Below, one piece after another: positions 1 through 8,215 of a DNA stretch of 64,000 nucleotides. The notes under the pieces were generated by a model, which searched no databases, was not told the origin of the DNA, and saw only the letters and a program-made list of their open reading frames with translations. Each line of letters begins with the position of its first letter. Positions within the stretch are counted from its first letter, which is position 1. Both the position numbers and the translations under genes were made by a program. This stretch comes from Accumulibacter phosphatis. Lineage in GTDB: Bacteria > Pseudomonadota > Gammaproteobacteria > Burkholderiales > Rhodocyclaceae. The stretch spans positions 2,232,001 through 2,296,000 of the forward strand of contig NC_013194.1 of the NCBI RefSeq assembly GCF_000024165.1, read 5' to 3'.

Positions 1-852
1 CACGTAGGCGGTCATCCCGGGCAGCAGGATCTGTTCGGGATTGGACAGCGAGACGCGCACGTTGTAGGTCACCACGTTCTGCTGGGTGGTCGGGTTGAGG
101 CGAATCTGCTGTACCTCGCCCTGGAAGCTGCGATTGGGGAAAGCGTCGACGGTGAAGCGTACTTTCTGTCCCTCCCTGATCTTGCCGATATCGGCCTCGG
201 CGAAGCTCGAGTCGATGCGCATTTCGGAGAGATCCTGCGCGATCTTGATCAGGGTTGGCGTCTGCAGGCTGGCGGCGACCGTTTGGCCGAGGTCGACCAC
301 GCGGTCGACGACGACTCCCGATACGGGTGAGCGGATCGTCGTGTACGCGAGATTCACCTGGTCCTTTTCGGCGGCGGCCTTCGCCTGCGCGAACTGCGCC
401 TCGCTCGACCGGCGGGCCTGGATCGCCTGTTCGAGTTCCTGGCGCGAAACGTATTCCTGTTCGAAGAGTGCCCGCAGGCGCACCTCGTTGGCGCGCGCGA
501 GATCGAGGGCCGCCGCAACATTCCTGACGTTGGCGGCCGTCTGTCGGGCCTGAGCGGCGAGCAGCGAGTCGTCGAGTTCCAGCAGCGCCTGGCCTTTCTC
601 GACCTTGTCGTTGAAATCGACGTACAGCCGGGTTACCGTCCCCGATACCTGGGTACCGACGCTGACCAGGACCACCGGGTTGAGCGTCCCGTTGGCCGAT
701 ACCGTCTGCGTGAGGTCGCCCCTTTCCGTCGCCTGCAGCTTGTAACGTTGTTCGGGCGATTGGGCCACGCTCTGCCGGTACGCGTAGAAGCTGCCGGCAG
801 CAAGTGCGACGACCAGGCAGGCGATGGCCGAGTTGCGGAGAGAGTTTGTCAT
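1..852 (-). CDS. Efflux RND/ABC periplasmic adaptor (MacA/HlyD-like), partial
   Basis: Reading leftward from the ATG at 852, 284 codons stay open to the edge of the window, so the 3' end is missing. The N-terminus has a single membrane anchor (residues about 7-25), followed by the biotinyl-lipoyl-like half motif (GTQVSGTV, then VDFNDKVEKGQALLELD), an alpha-helical hairpin with RQELEQA, and a second lipoyl half with IRSPVSGVVVDRVVDLGQTV. This order is typical of MacA/HlyD membrane-fusion proteins that link an inner-membrane pump to a TolC channel. Its ATG overlaps the stop of the upstream TolC-like gene by 4 bases, so the two are probably translationally coupled. A MacB-like ABC permease is expected beyond the left edge but cannot be seen. 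The family assignment is firm; the pump type is inference. Confidence 0.88.
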   Translation of the reverse strand, partial: MTNSLRNSAIACLVVALAAGSFYAYRQSVAQSPEQRYKLQATERGDLTQTVSANGTLNPVVLVSVGTQVSGTVTRLYVDFNDKVEKGQALLELDDSLLAAQARQTAANVRNVAAALDLARANEVRLRALFEQEYVSRQELEQAIQARRSSEAQFAQAKAAAEKDQVNLAYTTIRSPVSGVVVDRVVDLGQTVAASLQTPTLIKIAQDLSEMRIDSSFAEADIGKIREGQKVRFTVDAFPNRSFQGEVQQIRLNPTTQQNVVTYNVRVSLSNPEQILLPGMTAYV

Positions 853-2300
853 GGCAATTGCGCCTTCTTGCCGCCACTGACTGACAGCAGCAGATTCCCG
901 TCGAGAACACCGATGGCCCTGGCCAGCGTGGCGCGCGACACGTGCCAGTCGAGCATCGCCTGGACGCGCTGCAGACGCGCGCTGGCCAGCGCGCTCTGCG
1001 CGTTGAGCACGTCGAGGATGTTGCCGATACCGGCCTTGTAGCGCCCGAGCGCGACGCGCTCGGAATGCTCGGCGCTGGCCAGCAGGTCGGCGCTGGTCCT
1101 GATCGTCTGGGTGGCGGTCGTCAGGCTCTGGTAGGCCTCCCAGACGTCGAGTGCCACCTGCAGCCGGACATTGTCGACGCGAGCGGCCTGGACATCGGTT
1201 CTGGCCTCGGCGGCGCGGACGTTGTAAGTGGTGCTGAAGCCGGAAAAGATCGGCACGCTGAGGGTCAGCCCGATAGTGCTGCCGTTGGCCGACAGGCCGC
1301 CGATGTCTTGCCATCTGGGTTCGGCAGCGAAGGAGAGCGTCGGCAGGCCGGCGGCGCGCGCGTAGTCGACAGCCGATTGCGCCGCCTTCAGCTCGGCCTC
1401 GGCGGCCTTCAGATCGGGCCGACGCTCGCGTGCTTCGGCGATCAGCGCTGCGACATCGCGTTCGAAACCGGCTGCCGGTGTCGCCGAGGGGATGTCGTCG
1501 AGTCGCAGCGGCTGGTTGGCGTCGAGTCCCATGACGTTGGCCAGTCGGCCGAGGGTGTTGCGGAGCACCCCTTCGGCCCGGATGCGGGTCAGCGTCGCCT
1601 GGGACCAGGCCGTCTGTGCCTGCAGGCGGTCGGCCGGCGTGCCGGTGCCGACCTGGTAACGGACTTCCGCTGCCGACAGGCTCTCACGACTGGCCTTCTC
1701 GGACTCCAGCGCGGCAGTCACCGCCGCTCGGGCAGCCTGGGCGTTGTAGTAGGCCTGCAGGGCGCTCAGAAAAACGCTCTGAACGGTCGAGTCGAGGGTG
1801 GCCGAGGCGGCATTCAGCAACTGGCGGGCGACTTCCAGGTTGGCCGAGCGGGCGCCGAAATCGAACAGCAACCATGACAGGGTCAACGAGGCGCTCTTCT
1901 GGGTGGTCGTTTGCGAATCGGCTCGCACGCGATTGACGGCCATGCCCCCATCGAGTCCGGGTAGGAACTGGGACTGTGCGACACCGACCTCGGCGGCCTG
2001 CACGCGCGCCGCGGACCACACTTCGCGAGTCGTCGGGTTCTTGCACAACGCCAGGTCGACCACTTCGATCACCCCATAGGCGGCATCGGCGGCGGGCGTT
2101 CGGCATGCCGGTGGCGACGGCTCGGCGCCGTTCAACGAAAGAGCCGGGCGGGGCGGGGCAAGCGCGCGGGTGGTAAAAGGATCGCTCGCGTCGAAGGCGT
2201 GCAGCCGGGTCGGCAACGAGGCAGACAGCGTGGCGACGGAGAGCAGGAGGGGAGCAGCGCGGAGGGTGAGCGGACGCGGGCGGGATGTGGTGTTTGCCAT
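849..2300 (-). CDS. TolC-family outer-membrane efflux protein
   Basis: This 483-residue protein has an N-terminal signal-like stretch (residues about 10-35) followed by two OEP repeats rich in Ala, Gln and Leu. Recognisable family segments are LTLSWLLFDFGARSANLEVA in the first half and LTLSVPIFSGFSTTYNVRAAE in the second, the paired 'LFDFG/IFSGF' turns of TolC-like trimeric channels. It should form the outer-membrane duct for the adaptor encoded next to it, whose start overlaps this stop. The ATG at 2300 has no clear Shine-Dalgarno sequence; a TATACT hexamer lies only about 9 bases upstream on the minus strand, so a very short leader is possible. Exported substrate is unknown. Confidence 0.9.
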   Translation of the reverse strand: MANTTSRPRPLTLRAAPLLLSVATLSASLPTRLHAFDASDPFTTRALAPPRPALSLNGAEPSPPACRTPAADAAYGVIEVVDLALCKNPTTREVWSAARVQAAEVGVAQSQFLPGLDGGMAVNRVRADSQTTTQKSASLTLSWLLFDFGARSANLEVARQLLNAASATLDSTVQSVFLSALQAYYNAQAARAAVTAALESEKASRESLSAAEVRYQVGTGTPADRLQAQTAWSQATLTRIRAEGVLRNTLGRLANVMGLDANQPLRLDDIPSATPAAGFERDVAALIAEARERRPDLKAAEAELKAAQSAVDYARAAGLPTLSFAAEPRWQDIGGLSANGSTIGLTLSVPIFSGFSTTYNVRAAEARTDVQAARVDNVRLQVALDVWEAYQSLTTATQTIRTSADLLASAEHSERVALGRYKAGIGNILDVLNAQSALASARLQRVQAMLDWHVSRATLARAIGVLDGNLLLSVSGGKKAQLP

Positions 2301-2441
2301 TTTTCGCTAGTATAGCCAAGCTCGATGCGCTCGGACGTCCGCATGCCACCCGACGAGGCCTTGCGCCGAGCCTTTTCGATTAGAAAATGTTACAGAACGG
2401 GGCCGCGGGTCGGGCGGCTTCGCTTTTCCAGAAAAGGGCTA

Positions 2442-2828
2442 ATGCCGGTGATACCGTGGATGGAAACGATCAGCCTGCTGGTCCTGTTGGTGGCGGTCTG
2501 GTTCTGGCTCGACAGCTTCAAGGCTCGTGAGGCGGCAATTCGCGCCGCGCGTGCGGCCTGCGACGCCGAGCACCTGCTCCTGCTTGATGACACGGTGGCG
2601 CTCGGTTCGCTGCGGCCCCAGCGCGACGAGCTGGGGCGCTTGTGCCTGCGGCGCGTCTACAACTTCGAGTACAGCGACACCGGCGACAACCGTCGCAACG
2701 GCCACGCGACGCTGCTCGGCAGCGACCTGTTGTTGTTGCATCTGCCGCGTGCGCCGGCCCCCGCGCTGCGCTCGTTATCGCTGGTCGGTGAGGATACCGA
2801 TCGCCAGTCACCGCAACTGCCGCTGTGA
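2442..2828 (+). CDS. DUF3301 single-pass membrane protein
   Basis: A short protein of 128 residues from the ATG at 2442. A hydrophobic segment (ISLLVLLVAVWFWLDSF) near the N-terminus is followed by AREAAIRAARAACDAE and LLDDTVALGSLRPQRDELG, which I recognise as the conserved core of the DUF3301 family common in beta- and gammaproteobacteria. The reading frame is open farther upstream, but that part is not family-like; starts at 2442 or 2460 both place the membrane segment at the N-terminus. The gene is coupled to the following ACP phosphodiesterase gene, whose GTG overlaps its TGA. Function unknown. Confidence 0.75.
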   Translation: MPVIPWMETISLLVLLVAVWFWLDSFKAREAAIRAARAACDAEHLLLLDDTVALGSLRPQRDELGRLCLRRVYNFEYSDTGDNRRNGHATLLGSDLLLLHLPRAPAPALRSLSLVGEDTDRQSPQLPL

Positions 2829-3484
2829 ACTATCTGGCGCACGCGCTGCTGGCCGGCGCGGATCCGGATTATCGGCTGGGCGGCCTGCTTGGCGATTTCG
2901 TCAAGGGGCCGCTCGCAGCGGCGCCGGCGGGACTGTCGCCGGGGGTTGTGCAGGGGATTGTCCTGCACCGGCGGATCGACAGCTTTGCCGACACCCACCC
3001 GGCCTTCCGGCGCAGCCGGCAGCGGATCAGCGCCGCACGTCGCCGCTACAGCGGCATCATTGTCGACCTGTTCTACGATCATTTTCTCGCTGTGCACTGG
3101 GCTCGCTATTCGGAGGAGCCGCTCGAAGCCTTTACTGCCGGCGTCTATGCCCTGCTCGCCGAACGACCCTTGCCCGAGCGTCTGGCGCGGATTCTCCCCG
3201 GGATGCGCGCCGACGACTGGCTCGCCGGCTATCGCGAGCCGGCGGCGGTCGGCCGGGCGCTCGACGGGATCGCCGAGCACCGCCTGCGGCGCAGCAACAG
3301 CCTGGGCGGGGCAGGTAGCGAACTGGCCCTCGGCTATCGCGATTTCGAAGGCGACTGCCTGGCCTTTCTGCCCGCCGCGCTGGCTTTCGCCGAGGCCTGG
3401 CGACTGACGGGCGGTGGCGCCACGAGCGACAGCCGGCAGGCACTGCGCCCTGCCAGCGGCACGTCGGCTGTGCCGCTGGCCTAG
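2825..3484 (+). CDS. acpH: Acyl carrier protein phosphodiesterase (DUF479)
   Basis: A 219-residue protein with the conserved AcpH N-terminus NYLAHALLAG, then LGGLLGDFVKG, the metal-site-like GIVLHRRIDSFADTHPAF and VDLFYDHFLAVHW. AcpH hydrolyses the phosphopantetheine prosthetic group from holo-ACP in the cytoplasm. The GTG start shares bases with the TGA of the DUF3301 gene (GTGA), so translation is coupled. Its tail overlaps the end of the convergent flavoprotein gene by 4 bases. Family identity is clear from the His/Asp motifs; the in vivo role is inferred from E. coli AcpH. Confidence 0.88.
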   Translation: MNYLAHALLAGADPDYRLGGLLGDFVKGPLAAAPAGLSPGVVQGIVLHRRIDSFADTHPAFRRSRQRISAARRRYSGIIVDLFYDHFLAVHWARYSEEPLEAFTAGVYALLAERPLPERLARILPGMRADDWLAGYREPAAVGRALDGIAEHRLRRSNSLGGAGSELALGYRDFEGDCLAFLPAALAFAEAWRLTGGGATSDSRQALRPASGTSAVPLA

Positions 3485-5082
3485 GACCCGCTGACGATCG
3501 GCGTCATGATCGCCTGCCCGGGCGGTGAACAGCCGGCGTCGCAGCAGCGCCCGGGTTGGCGATTGCGCGTGATCGCACGCGACTCGTCATGCAGCACACC
3601 ACGGTCGAGAAGCCTTTCGACCAGTTCGACCTTGCTGCCGAGCGGGTAGTTGCGCCAGATTTCCTGCTTCATCGCTGCCGGCGAGCCACCGCCGTGCAGG
3701 CTGATCACAGAGTACCAGCCGCCCTGATACGAAGCCGTCAGGTCTTCGATGAAGCGGGCGACCTCGATGCGCTTGTCGTAGGGCACGTCCGGGTTGGCGC
3801 GCAGCACCTCGGCGAGCGTGGCCGCGGTCGCCGGGTTGTGGTCCTCGTCGGGCCCGGGCAGGGCGACGATCAGGCCGCCCGATACCTCGTGCGCCAGGCG
3901 ATGCATGTCGTAGATCTGGGTGGCCAGCAGCAACTTGCCGATGTTGGCGAAAACCGGGTCGGGCATGAAGCTGCCACTGAATTCGTCCGGCGTGCCGTAA
4001 ACGCTGGCGGCGACGCCGCAGGCGAAAAAACCCTCGGTGATCTTGATCAGTTCGACCATCGGTTCGCGCAGGCTGGCCTTCCTGCCGGGAGCGAAGCCGT
4101 TGGCTTCGCACATCAGCGCTCCGGCACCGATCAGCAGGTCGCCGAAACCCGCACGCGCGGCGATGCAGCTATGCCGATGGTGCGTCGCGTAATTGTAGGT
4201 CAGCGACCCCGAATGCTCCCATTCGCCGGCGAAGAACACGCGCTCCCAGGGAACGAAGACGCGCTCGAAGATGACCACCGCGGTCGACTGGCCATAGCGC
4301 CGCGAAAAGAGCGCCGCGCCGTGCTCGACCTTTTCGCCGGGACGGCCTGCCGGGCGGGCGACGATCGTCAGGCCCGGAGCATCGACGGGGATCGCGCAGC
4401 AGACCGCGAAGTCGGCATCGGCCGTGCTCATGTTGCGGCTGGGCATGACCAGAAGCTCGTGCATGTACGGCGCACCGGTGACGATGGCCTTGGTACCGCT
4501 GATGACGATGCCGGTGCCGTGGCGATCGACGATGTGCACATAGGTATCGGGATTCGCCTGCTGGTGCGGTCGCTGCGAGCGGTCGCCCTTGGCGTCGGTC
4601 ATCGCGATCCCCAGCGACAGGTCACGCTCCTGTACCTCGTCGAGGTAAGCCGCGAAGCGCGCCCGATGTTCGCGGCTGCCGCGCGCGTCATCGATCCGGG
4701 CGCTGACCTGATGGATGGCGTTCAAGGCATCGTGTGCCAGATAGCGTTGCGCGCAGCCGGTCTCCTGGCAGAGGATGCGCACCGCCTCGAGCTTGTTCAG
4801 CAGGTCGCCGGCAGACTCGTTGAGGTGCAGCATCCGGTTGACCGTCTGACCCCGGAGGCTCTGCTGGGCCGTCATCAGCCGTGCCTTCGCCGGGTCGAGG
4901 GCGAAATCGTAGGTGACCGCCAGTGCGTTGATTCCCGGCTGCAGGCTCGGCGCGTCGGCCACCGAGTCGATCAACTCGCCGTCGACGTAGACCGTCGGCC
5001 GGTAGCGGCGCAGCGACTCGCGGTACTCGGCACCGCTCAGGAGTTTGCCGGACGGGCGTGCAGCGGATTCACTGTGCGTCAT
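3481..5082 (-). CDS. HpaB/4-hydroxybutyryl-CoA dehydratase-family flavoprotein
   Basis: A 533-residue protein starting at ATG 5082 behind a GAGGA ribosome site; the frame extends to 5136 but that stretch has no support. The N-terminal part (RESLRRYRPTVYVDGELID) and central FAD-site segments (GIVISGTKAIVTGAPY, HRHSCIAARAGFGDLLIGA) are typical of the HpaB / 4-hydroxybutyryl-CoA dehydratase (AbfD) superfamily. AbfD binds a [4Fe-4S] cluster through three Cys and one His. By my recalled alignment the first Cys is kept (C110, in GCAQRYLAHDA), the second is Tyr114, the His is kept near 302, and the third Cys is Ala near 309. The protein therefore looks like a cluster-less member, perhaps an FAD-dependent hydroxylase or an AbfD paralogue. 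The C-terminus carries extra cysteines (GRCCDAGCSPPG). Substrate unknown; neighbours give no pathway hint. Confidence 0.8.
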   Translation of the reverse strand: MTHSESAARPSGKLLSGAEYRESLRRYRPTVYVDGELIDSVADAPSLQPGINALAVTYDFALDPAKARLMTAQQSLRGQTVNRMLHLNESAGDLLNKLEAVRILCQETGCAQRYLAHDALNAIHQVSARIDDARGSREHRARFAAYLDEVQERDLSLGIAMTDAKGDRSQRPHQQANPDTYVHIVDRHGTGIVISGTKAIVTGAPYMHELLVMPSRNMSTADADFAVCCAIPVDAPGLTIVARPAGRPGEKVEHGAALFSRRYGQSTAVVIFERVFVPWERVFFAGEWEHSGSLTYNYATHHRHSCIAARAGFGDLLIGAGALMCEANGFAPGRKASLREPMVELIKITEGFFACGVAASVYGTPDEFSGSFMPDPVFANIGKLLLATQIYDMHRLAHEVSGGLIVALPGPDEDHNPATAATLAEVLRANPDVPYDKRIEVARFIEDLTASYQGGWYSVISLHGGGSPAAMKQEIWRNYPLGSKVELVERLLDRGVLHDESRAITRNRQPGRCCDAGCSPPGQAIMTPIVSGS

Positions 5083-5139
5083 CTTGGATCCTCGATCACG
5101 TTCTCCGGACGGAACGCTCCGCCATCCACGCCACAAGCG

Positions 5140-5171
5140 TCAAGTCGTCAAGTCGTCAAGTCGTCAAGTCG
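5140..5171. repeat. 8-bp tandem repeat, four copies
   Basis: Four perfect head-to-tail copies of TCAAGTCG lie between the flavoprotein start and the typA stop. The unit is short enough to slip during replication. It sits about 60 bases upstream of the flavoprotein ATG on the minus strand, so copy number could alter the leader or promoter spacing. Confidence 0.9.
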
Positions 5172-5213
5172 GCGAGCTCAAAGCCAATCCGAGCGCCGCG
5201 TAACGCCTGGCAG

Positions 5214-7055
5214 CTAGCTCTCGCGCGAGGCCCTGCGGCGCTCATTGTCGGTGAGCAGGCGCTTGCGGATGCGGATGCTCTTCGGCGTGATTTCCACGAG
5301 TTCATCGTCGTTGATGAATTCGACCGCGGACTCGAGCGTCAGTGCCACCGGCGGCACGAGGCGGACCGCCTCGTCGGTTCCCGAGGCGCGCACATTGGTC
5401 AGTTGCTTGCCCTTGATCGGGTTGACCACCAGGTCGTTCTCGCGGCTGTGGATGCCGATCACCATCCCCTCATAGAGCCGGTCGCCCGGCACGCTGAACA
5501 TCCGCCCGCGGTCCTGCAGCTTCCACAAGGAATAGGCGACGGCTTCACCCTTCTCGCCGGAAATGAGGACGCCGTTGCGTCGACCGCCGATATCACCCTT
5601 GAGAGGACCATACTCGTCGAAGACGTGGCTGACCAGCCCGGTGCCGCGCGTCAGGTTCATTACCTCGCCCTGAAAGCCGATCAGTCCGCGCGCCGGGATG
5701 CGGTATTCGAGACGGACGCGTCCGCGCCCATCCGAAGACATGTCCTGCAGATCGCCGCGGCGATAGCCGAGCGCTTCCATCACGGCGCCCTGATGCGCTT
5801 CCTCGACATCGAGAGTCAGCATCTCGTAAGGCTCGCACTGCTCGCCGTCGATTTCCTTGATGATCACCCGCGGGCGGCCGACAGCCAGCTCGTAGCCCTC
5901 GCGGCGCATGGTTTCGAGCAGGATCGTCAGGTGCAGTTCGCCGCGTCCCGAGACGAGGAAGCTGTCGGTATCCGCGGTTTCCTCGACGCGCAGCGCCATG
6001 TTGGTCAGCAACTCCTTGCGTAGGCGTTCGCCGATCTGTCGACTGGTGACGAACTTGCCTTCGGTACCGGCGTAGGGCGAGTTGTTGACCATGAAGGTCA
6101 TGTTCAGCGTCGGCTCGTCGATTTTCAGCATCGGCAAGGCTTCGGGCTTTTCGGTATCGGTGATCGTGCAGCCGATCGAGAGGTCGTCGATGCCGGTCAC
6201 CAGGACGATGTCGCCGGCGAGAGCCTCGTCCATCGGCACCCGCTCCAGGCCCTGGAAGCCGAAAACCTGCCCGAGCTTGGCGGTCTTTGGCGATCCATGC
6301 TCGAAGCGACCCTCGGCATCCGCCTGGCCATACATGACGATCACCTGCTGCGCCGGCTTCAGGCGGCCGCGCTGGATGCGGCCAATGCCGATGCGGCCAA
6401 CGTAACTCGAGTAATCGAGAGCCGAAATCTGCAACTGCAGCGGTCCGTCGATGCCGTCGGCGTGCGGCGGCGAGACCTGCTTGAGAATGGTGTCGAACAT
6501 CGGCCGCATGTCGGGCGATGGTTTCGCCAGATCGAGAGTCGCGTAACCGTTGATGGCGGAAGCGTAGATCACCGGGAAGTCGAGTTGTTCGTCGTTGGCA
6601 CCAAGTTTGTCGAAAAGGTCGAAGGTGTGGTCTACGACCCAGTCCGGGCGCGCCCCGTCGCGATCGATCTTGTTGACGACGACGATCGGTTTCAGGCCGA
6701 GAGCGAGCGCCTTCTTGGTGACGAAGCGCGTCTGTGGCATCGGGCCCTCGACGGCGTCGACCAGCAGCAGTACGCCGTCGACCATCGACAGGACACGTTC
6801 GACCTCGCCGCCGAAATCGGCGTGTCCGGGCGTGTCGACGATGTTGATATGAACTCCCAGGTAGTCGACAGCCAGATTCTTGGCCAGAATCGTGATCCCC
6901 CGCTCCTTCTCGAGGTCGTTCGAATCCATCATCCGCTCGGTGATGTGCTGGTGGGCCGAAAAGGTACCGGCCTGGACCAGCAGCTTGTCGACCAGGGTGG
7001 TCTTGCCGTGGTCGACGTGGGCAATGATGGCGATGTTGCGAACGGCGCGGGACAT
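5214..7055 (-). CDS. typA: Ribosome-associated translational GTPase TypA/BipA
   Basis: A 613-residue GTPase of the EF-G-like family, the usual length for TypA. The P-loop AHVDHGKTTLVDKL is at residues 10-23, the switch/G2 region includes ERGITI, G3 is DTPGHADFG, and G4 is VVNKIDRDGARPDW. Domain II, the EF-G-like fold and the BipA-specific C-terminal part (GERLRKELLTNMALRVEE; GLIGFQGEVMNLTRGTG) follow in order. BipA/TypA binds the 70S ribosome near the A site and supports 50S assembly, stress and low-temperature growth. It is monocistronic, with a possible TAGAAT -10 box on the minus strand at 7086-7091. Confidence 0.97.
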   Translation of the reverse strand: MSRAVRNIAIIAHVDHGKTTLVDKLLVQAGTFSAHQHITERMMDSNDLEKERGITILAKNLAVDYLGVHINIVDTPGHADFGGEVERVLSMVDGVLLLVDAVEGPMPQTRFVTKKALALGLKPIVVVNKIDRDGARPDWVVDHTFDLFDKLGANDEQLDFPVIYASAINGYATLDLAKPSPDMRPMFDTILKQVSPPHADGIDGPLQLQISALDYSSYVGRIGIGRIQRGRLKPAQQVIVMYGQADAEGRFEHGSPKTAKLGQVFGFQGLERVPMDEALAGDIVLVTGIDDLSIGCTITDTEKPEALPMLKIDEPTLNMTFMVNNSPYAGTEGKFVTSRQIGERLRKELLTNMALRVEETADTDSFLVSGRGELHLTILLETMRREGYELAVGRPRVIIKEIDGEQCEPYEMLTLDVEEAHQGAVMEALGYRRGDLQDMSSDGRGRVRLEYRIPARGLIGFQGEVMNLTRGTGLVSHVFDEYGPLKGDIGGRRNGVLISGEKGEAVAYSLWKLQDRGRMFSVPGDRLYEGMVIGIHSRENDLVVNPIKGKQLTNVRASGTDEAVRLVPPVALTLESAVEFINDDELVEITPKSIRIRKRLLTDNERRRASRES

Positions 7056-7140
7056 AGAGGGTCAAGCCTTTCAAGAGGGGCGGGTATTCTAGCACGCGCA
7101 GGGCTGTTCTCCTGCTGCGCTGCGAGAAAGCCGCTGCCCT

Positions 7141-7527
7141 CTACGCCGGCTGGTTGCGCATGAAATCGGCTGTGCTGAAGAAGGCTGCCAGTAGCTTGTC
7201 GCGCAGGGGCTCGTCGACTCCTGTCGATTCCATCGCCAGGAACATGCAGGCGACCCATTGGTCGCGCTCGGCTTCGCCGATGGCAAACGGCAGGTGGCGG
7301 CGACGCAGCATCGGGTGACCGATGTGCTGGACGTAGAGATCGGGTCCGCCCAGCCAGCCGGAAAGAAACATGAACAGCTTGTCGCGCGAGGGCTCCAGAT
7401 CGGCGGGGTGCAGGGCGCGGATTGGCGCGAACTGGGGAACGGTATCCATCAGCTCGTAGAACTTCTCGCACAGTTTGCGCACGGCGGCTTCGCCCCCGAT
7501 CAGTGCGTAAGGGGTATCTTCAGTCAT
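7141..7527 (-). CDS. Group II truncated haemoglobin
   Basis: About 128 residues from the ATG at 7527; an in-frame ATG at 7545 would add six residues and neither has a strong ribosome site. The sequence begins TPYALIGGEAAVRKLCEKFYELM, with the B-helix Tyr. It contains FLSGWLGGPDLYVQHIGHPMLRRRHLPF, where the His before LPF is the expected proximal haem ligand, and the group II Trp in RDQWVACM. Members bind O2 or NO and may act in NO or peroxide detoxification; the role here is inferred from the family. It is transcribed away from the promoter and leader at 7552 onward. Confidence 0.88.
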   Translation of the reverse strand: MTEDTPYALIGGEAAVRKLCEKFYELMDTVPQFAPIRALHPADLEPSRDKLFMFLSGWLGGPDLYVQHIGHPMLRRRHLPFAIGEAERDQWVACMFLAMESTGVDEPLRDKLLAAFFSTADFMRNQPA

Positions 7528-7551
7528 GATGTTGCGATGCAGCAATAGGTG

Positions 7552-7579
7552 TTGACAATGGCAGCTTGATTGCTATGAT
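7552..7579 (+). promoter_or_regulatory. Near-consensus sigma-70 promoter
   Basis: TTGACA at 7552-7557 (perfect -35), a 16-base spacer, and TATGAT at 7574-7579 (one mismatch to TATAAT). Transcription would start near 7586, more than 250 bases before the next start codon at 7840, so it either drives a long untranslated leader or an RNA gene. It is one of the strongest promoter matches in the window. Confidence 0.75.
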
Positions 7580-7585
7580 ACTTCG

Positions 7586-7827
7586 TTCGCTGCGTCGCAG
7601 CAATTTCGTGCCGCTGACAGACCGTCCGAGGGTGATCGGACTTTGCTCGCGGCACCGAGCCGGGCGGGGTCCGCTCCGGGGCTCCACCGGGAACCGAAGG
7701 GCGCGTCGCTGGCCTTCCGCTTCGCCATCGTTGGCGGGGAATCGTCGCCGCCGGAACGGCCGGCAATTGCCAGAACCGGTCGGGCGGCGCACACTATGTC
7801 GGTTTTCCGATTGGCGATGGATTTTTT
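7586..7827 (+). ncRNA. Candidate structured RNA or long leader
   Basis: The roughly 240 bases after the promoter at 7552 hold no convincing coding sequence. They contain several complementary segments: a TCCGA/TCGGA hairpin around 7625-7640, a possible long-range closing pair GACCG (about 7620) with CGGTC (about 7781) next to GTGC/GCAC, and the palindrome GGCAATTGCC. The stretch ends in a TCGG-TTTT-CCGA hairpin and a run of six T near 7822-7827. Length, strong promoter and long-range pairing would suit a 6S-like RNA, but I could not match a 6S consensus. It may equally be a 5' leader for the gene at 7840; a 12-codon peptide (MSVFRLAMDFLE) ends just before that gene. Confidence 0.3.
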
Positions 7828-7839
7828 GGAGTGAGTCAG

Positions 7840-8115
7840 ATGAGCGAAGCGATTCTTGGTTTTCTGCGAGCCAATGCGGAGCAACTCGATGTCGACATGG
7901 CCGAGGCTCTCAACATTCCGCTTGCCGAGTTACGCGACGAGATCGCTCGCCTTGCGGCAGCCGGAGACGTGATCTGCTGCAAGGTGACCCGTTTCATCGA
8001 GGGCCGCAAGATCGAGGGGATCAGCTGCCGCTTGTCCTGCGATCTGCCGACACCGGCGCGCGGGCGGAAGCCGGGGGTCAAGAAGGACGACGACGCGGAA
8101 GCCCCTGTCTTCTGA
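7840..8115 (+). CDS. Small winged-helix-like regulator, hypothetical
   Basis: A 91-residue protein from ATG 7840, chosen over GTG 7831 because GGAG at 7828-7831 is spaced 8 bases from it. The first 65 residues (ILGFLRANAEQLDVDMA, then IPLAELRDEIARLAAAGDV) read like a short winged-helix fold: three helices and a beta wing. The last 20 residues are basic then acidic (RGRKPGVKKDDDAE). It follows the long leader described above, so expression may be controlled post-transcriptionally. I do not recognise a named family; DNA binding is an inference from the predicted fold. Confidence 0.65.
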   Translation: MSEAILGFLRANAEQLDVDMAEALNIPLAELRDEIARLAAAGDVICCKVTRFIEGRKIEGISCRLSCDLPTPARGRKPGVKKDDDAEAPVF

Positions 8116-8215
8116 GACGGCTGGCTCCGGGTTGCGACGCGACGCAGGGCCAGGTCGATCGTCGCACCGGCCCGGAGGCAGCTGCCCGGGCAGGTCGGGG
8201 GCTCCTCCGGCTCGC

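Noticed and set aside
3556..5217. A 553-codon plus-strand open frame
   Set aside because: It is antisense to the flavoprotein gene, has no family-like sequence, and follows the strand-shadow pattern of high-GC coding DNA.
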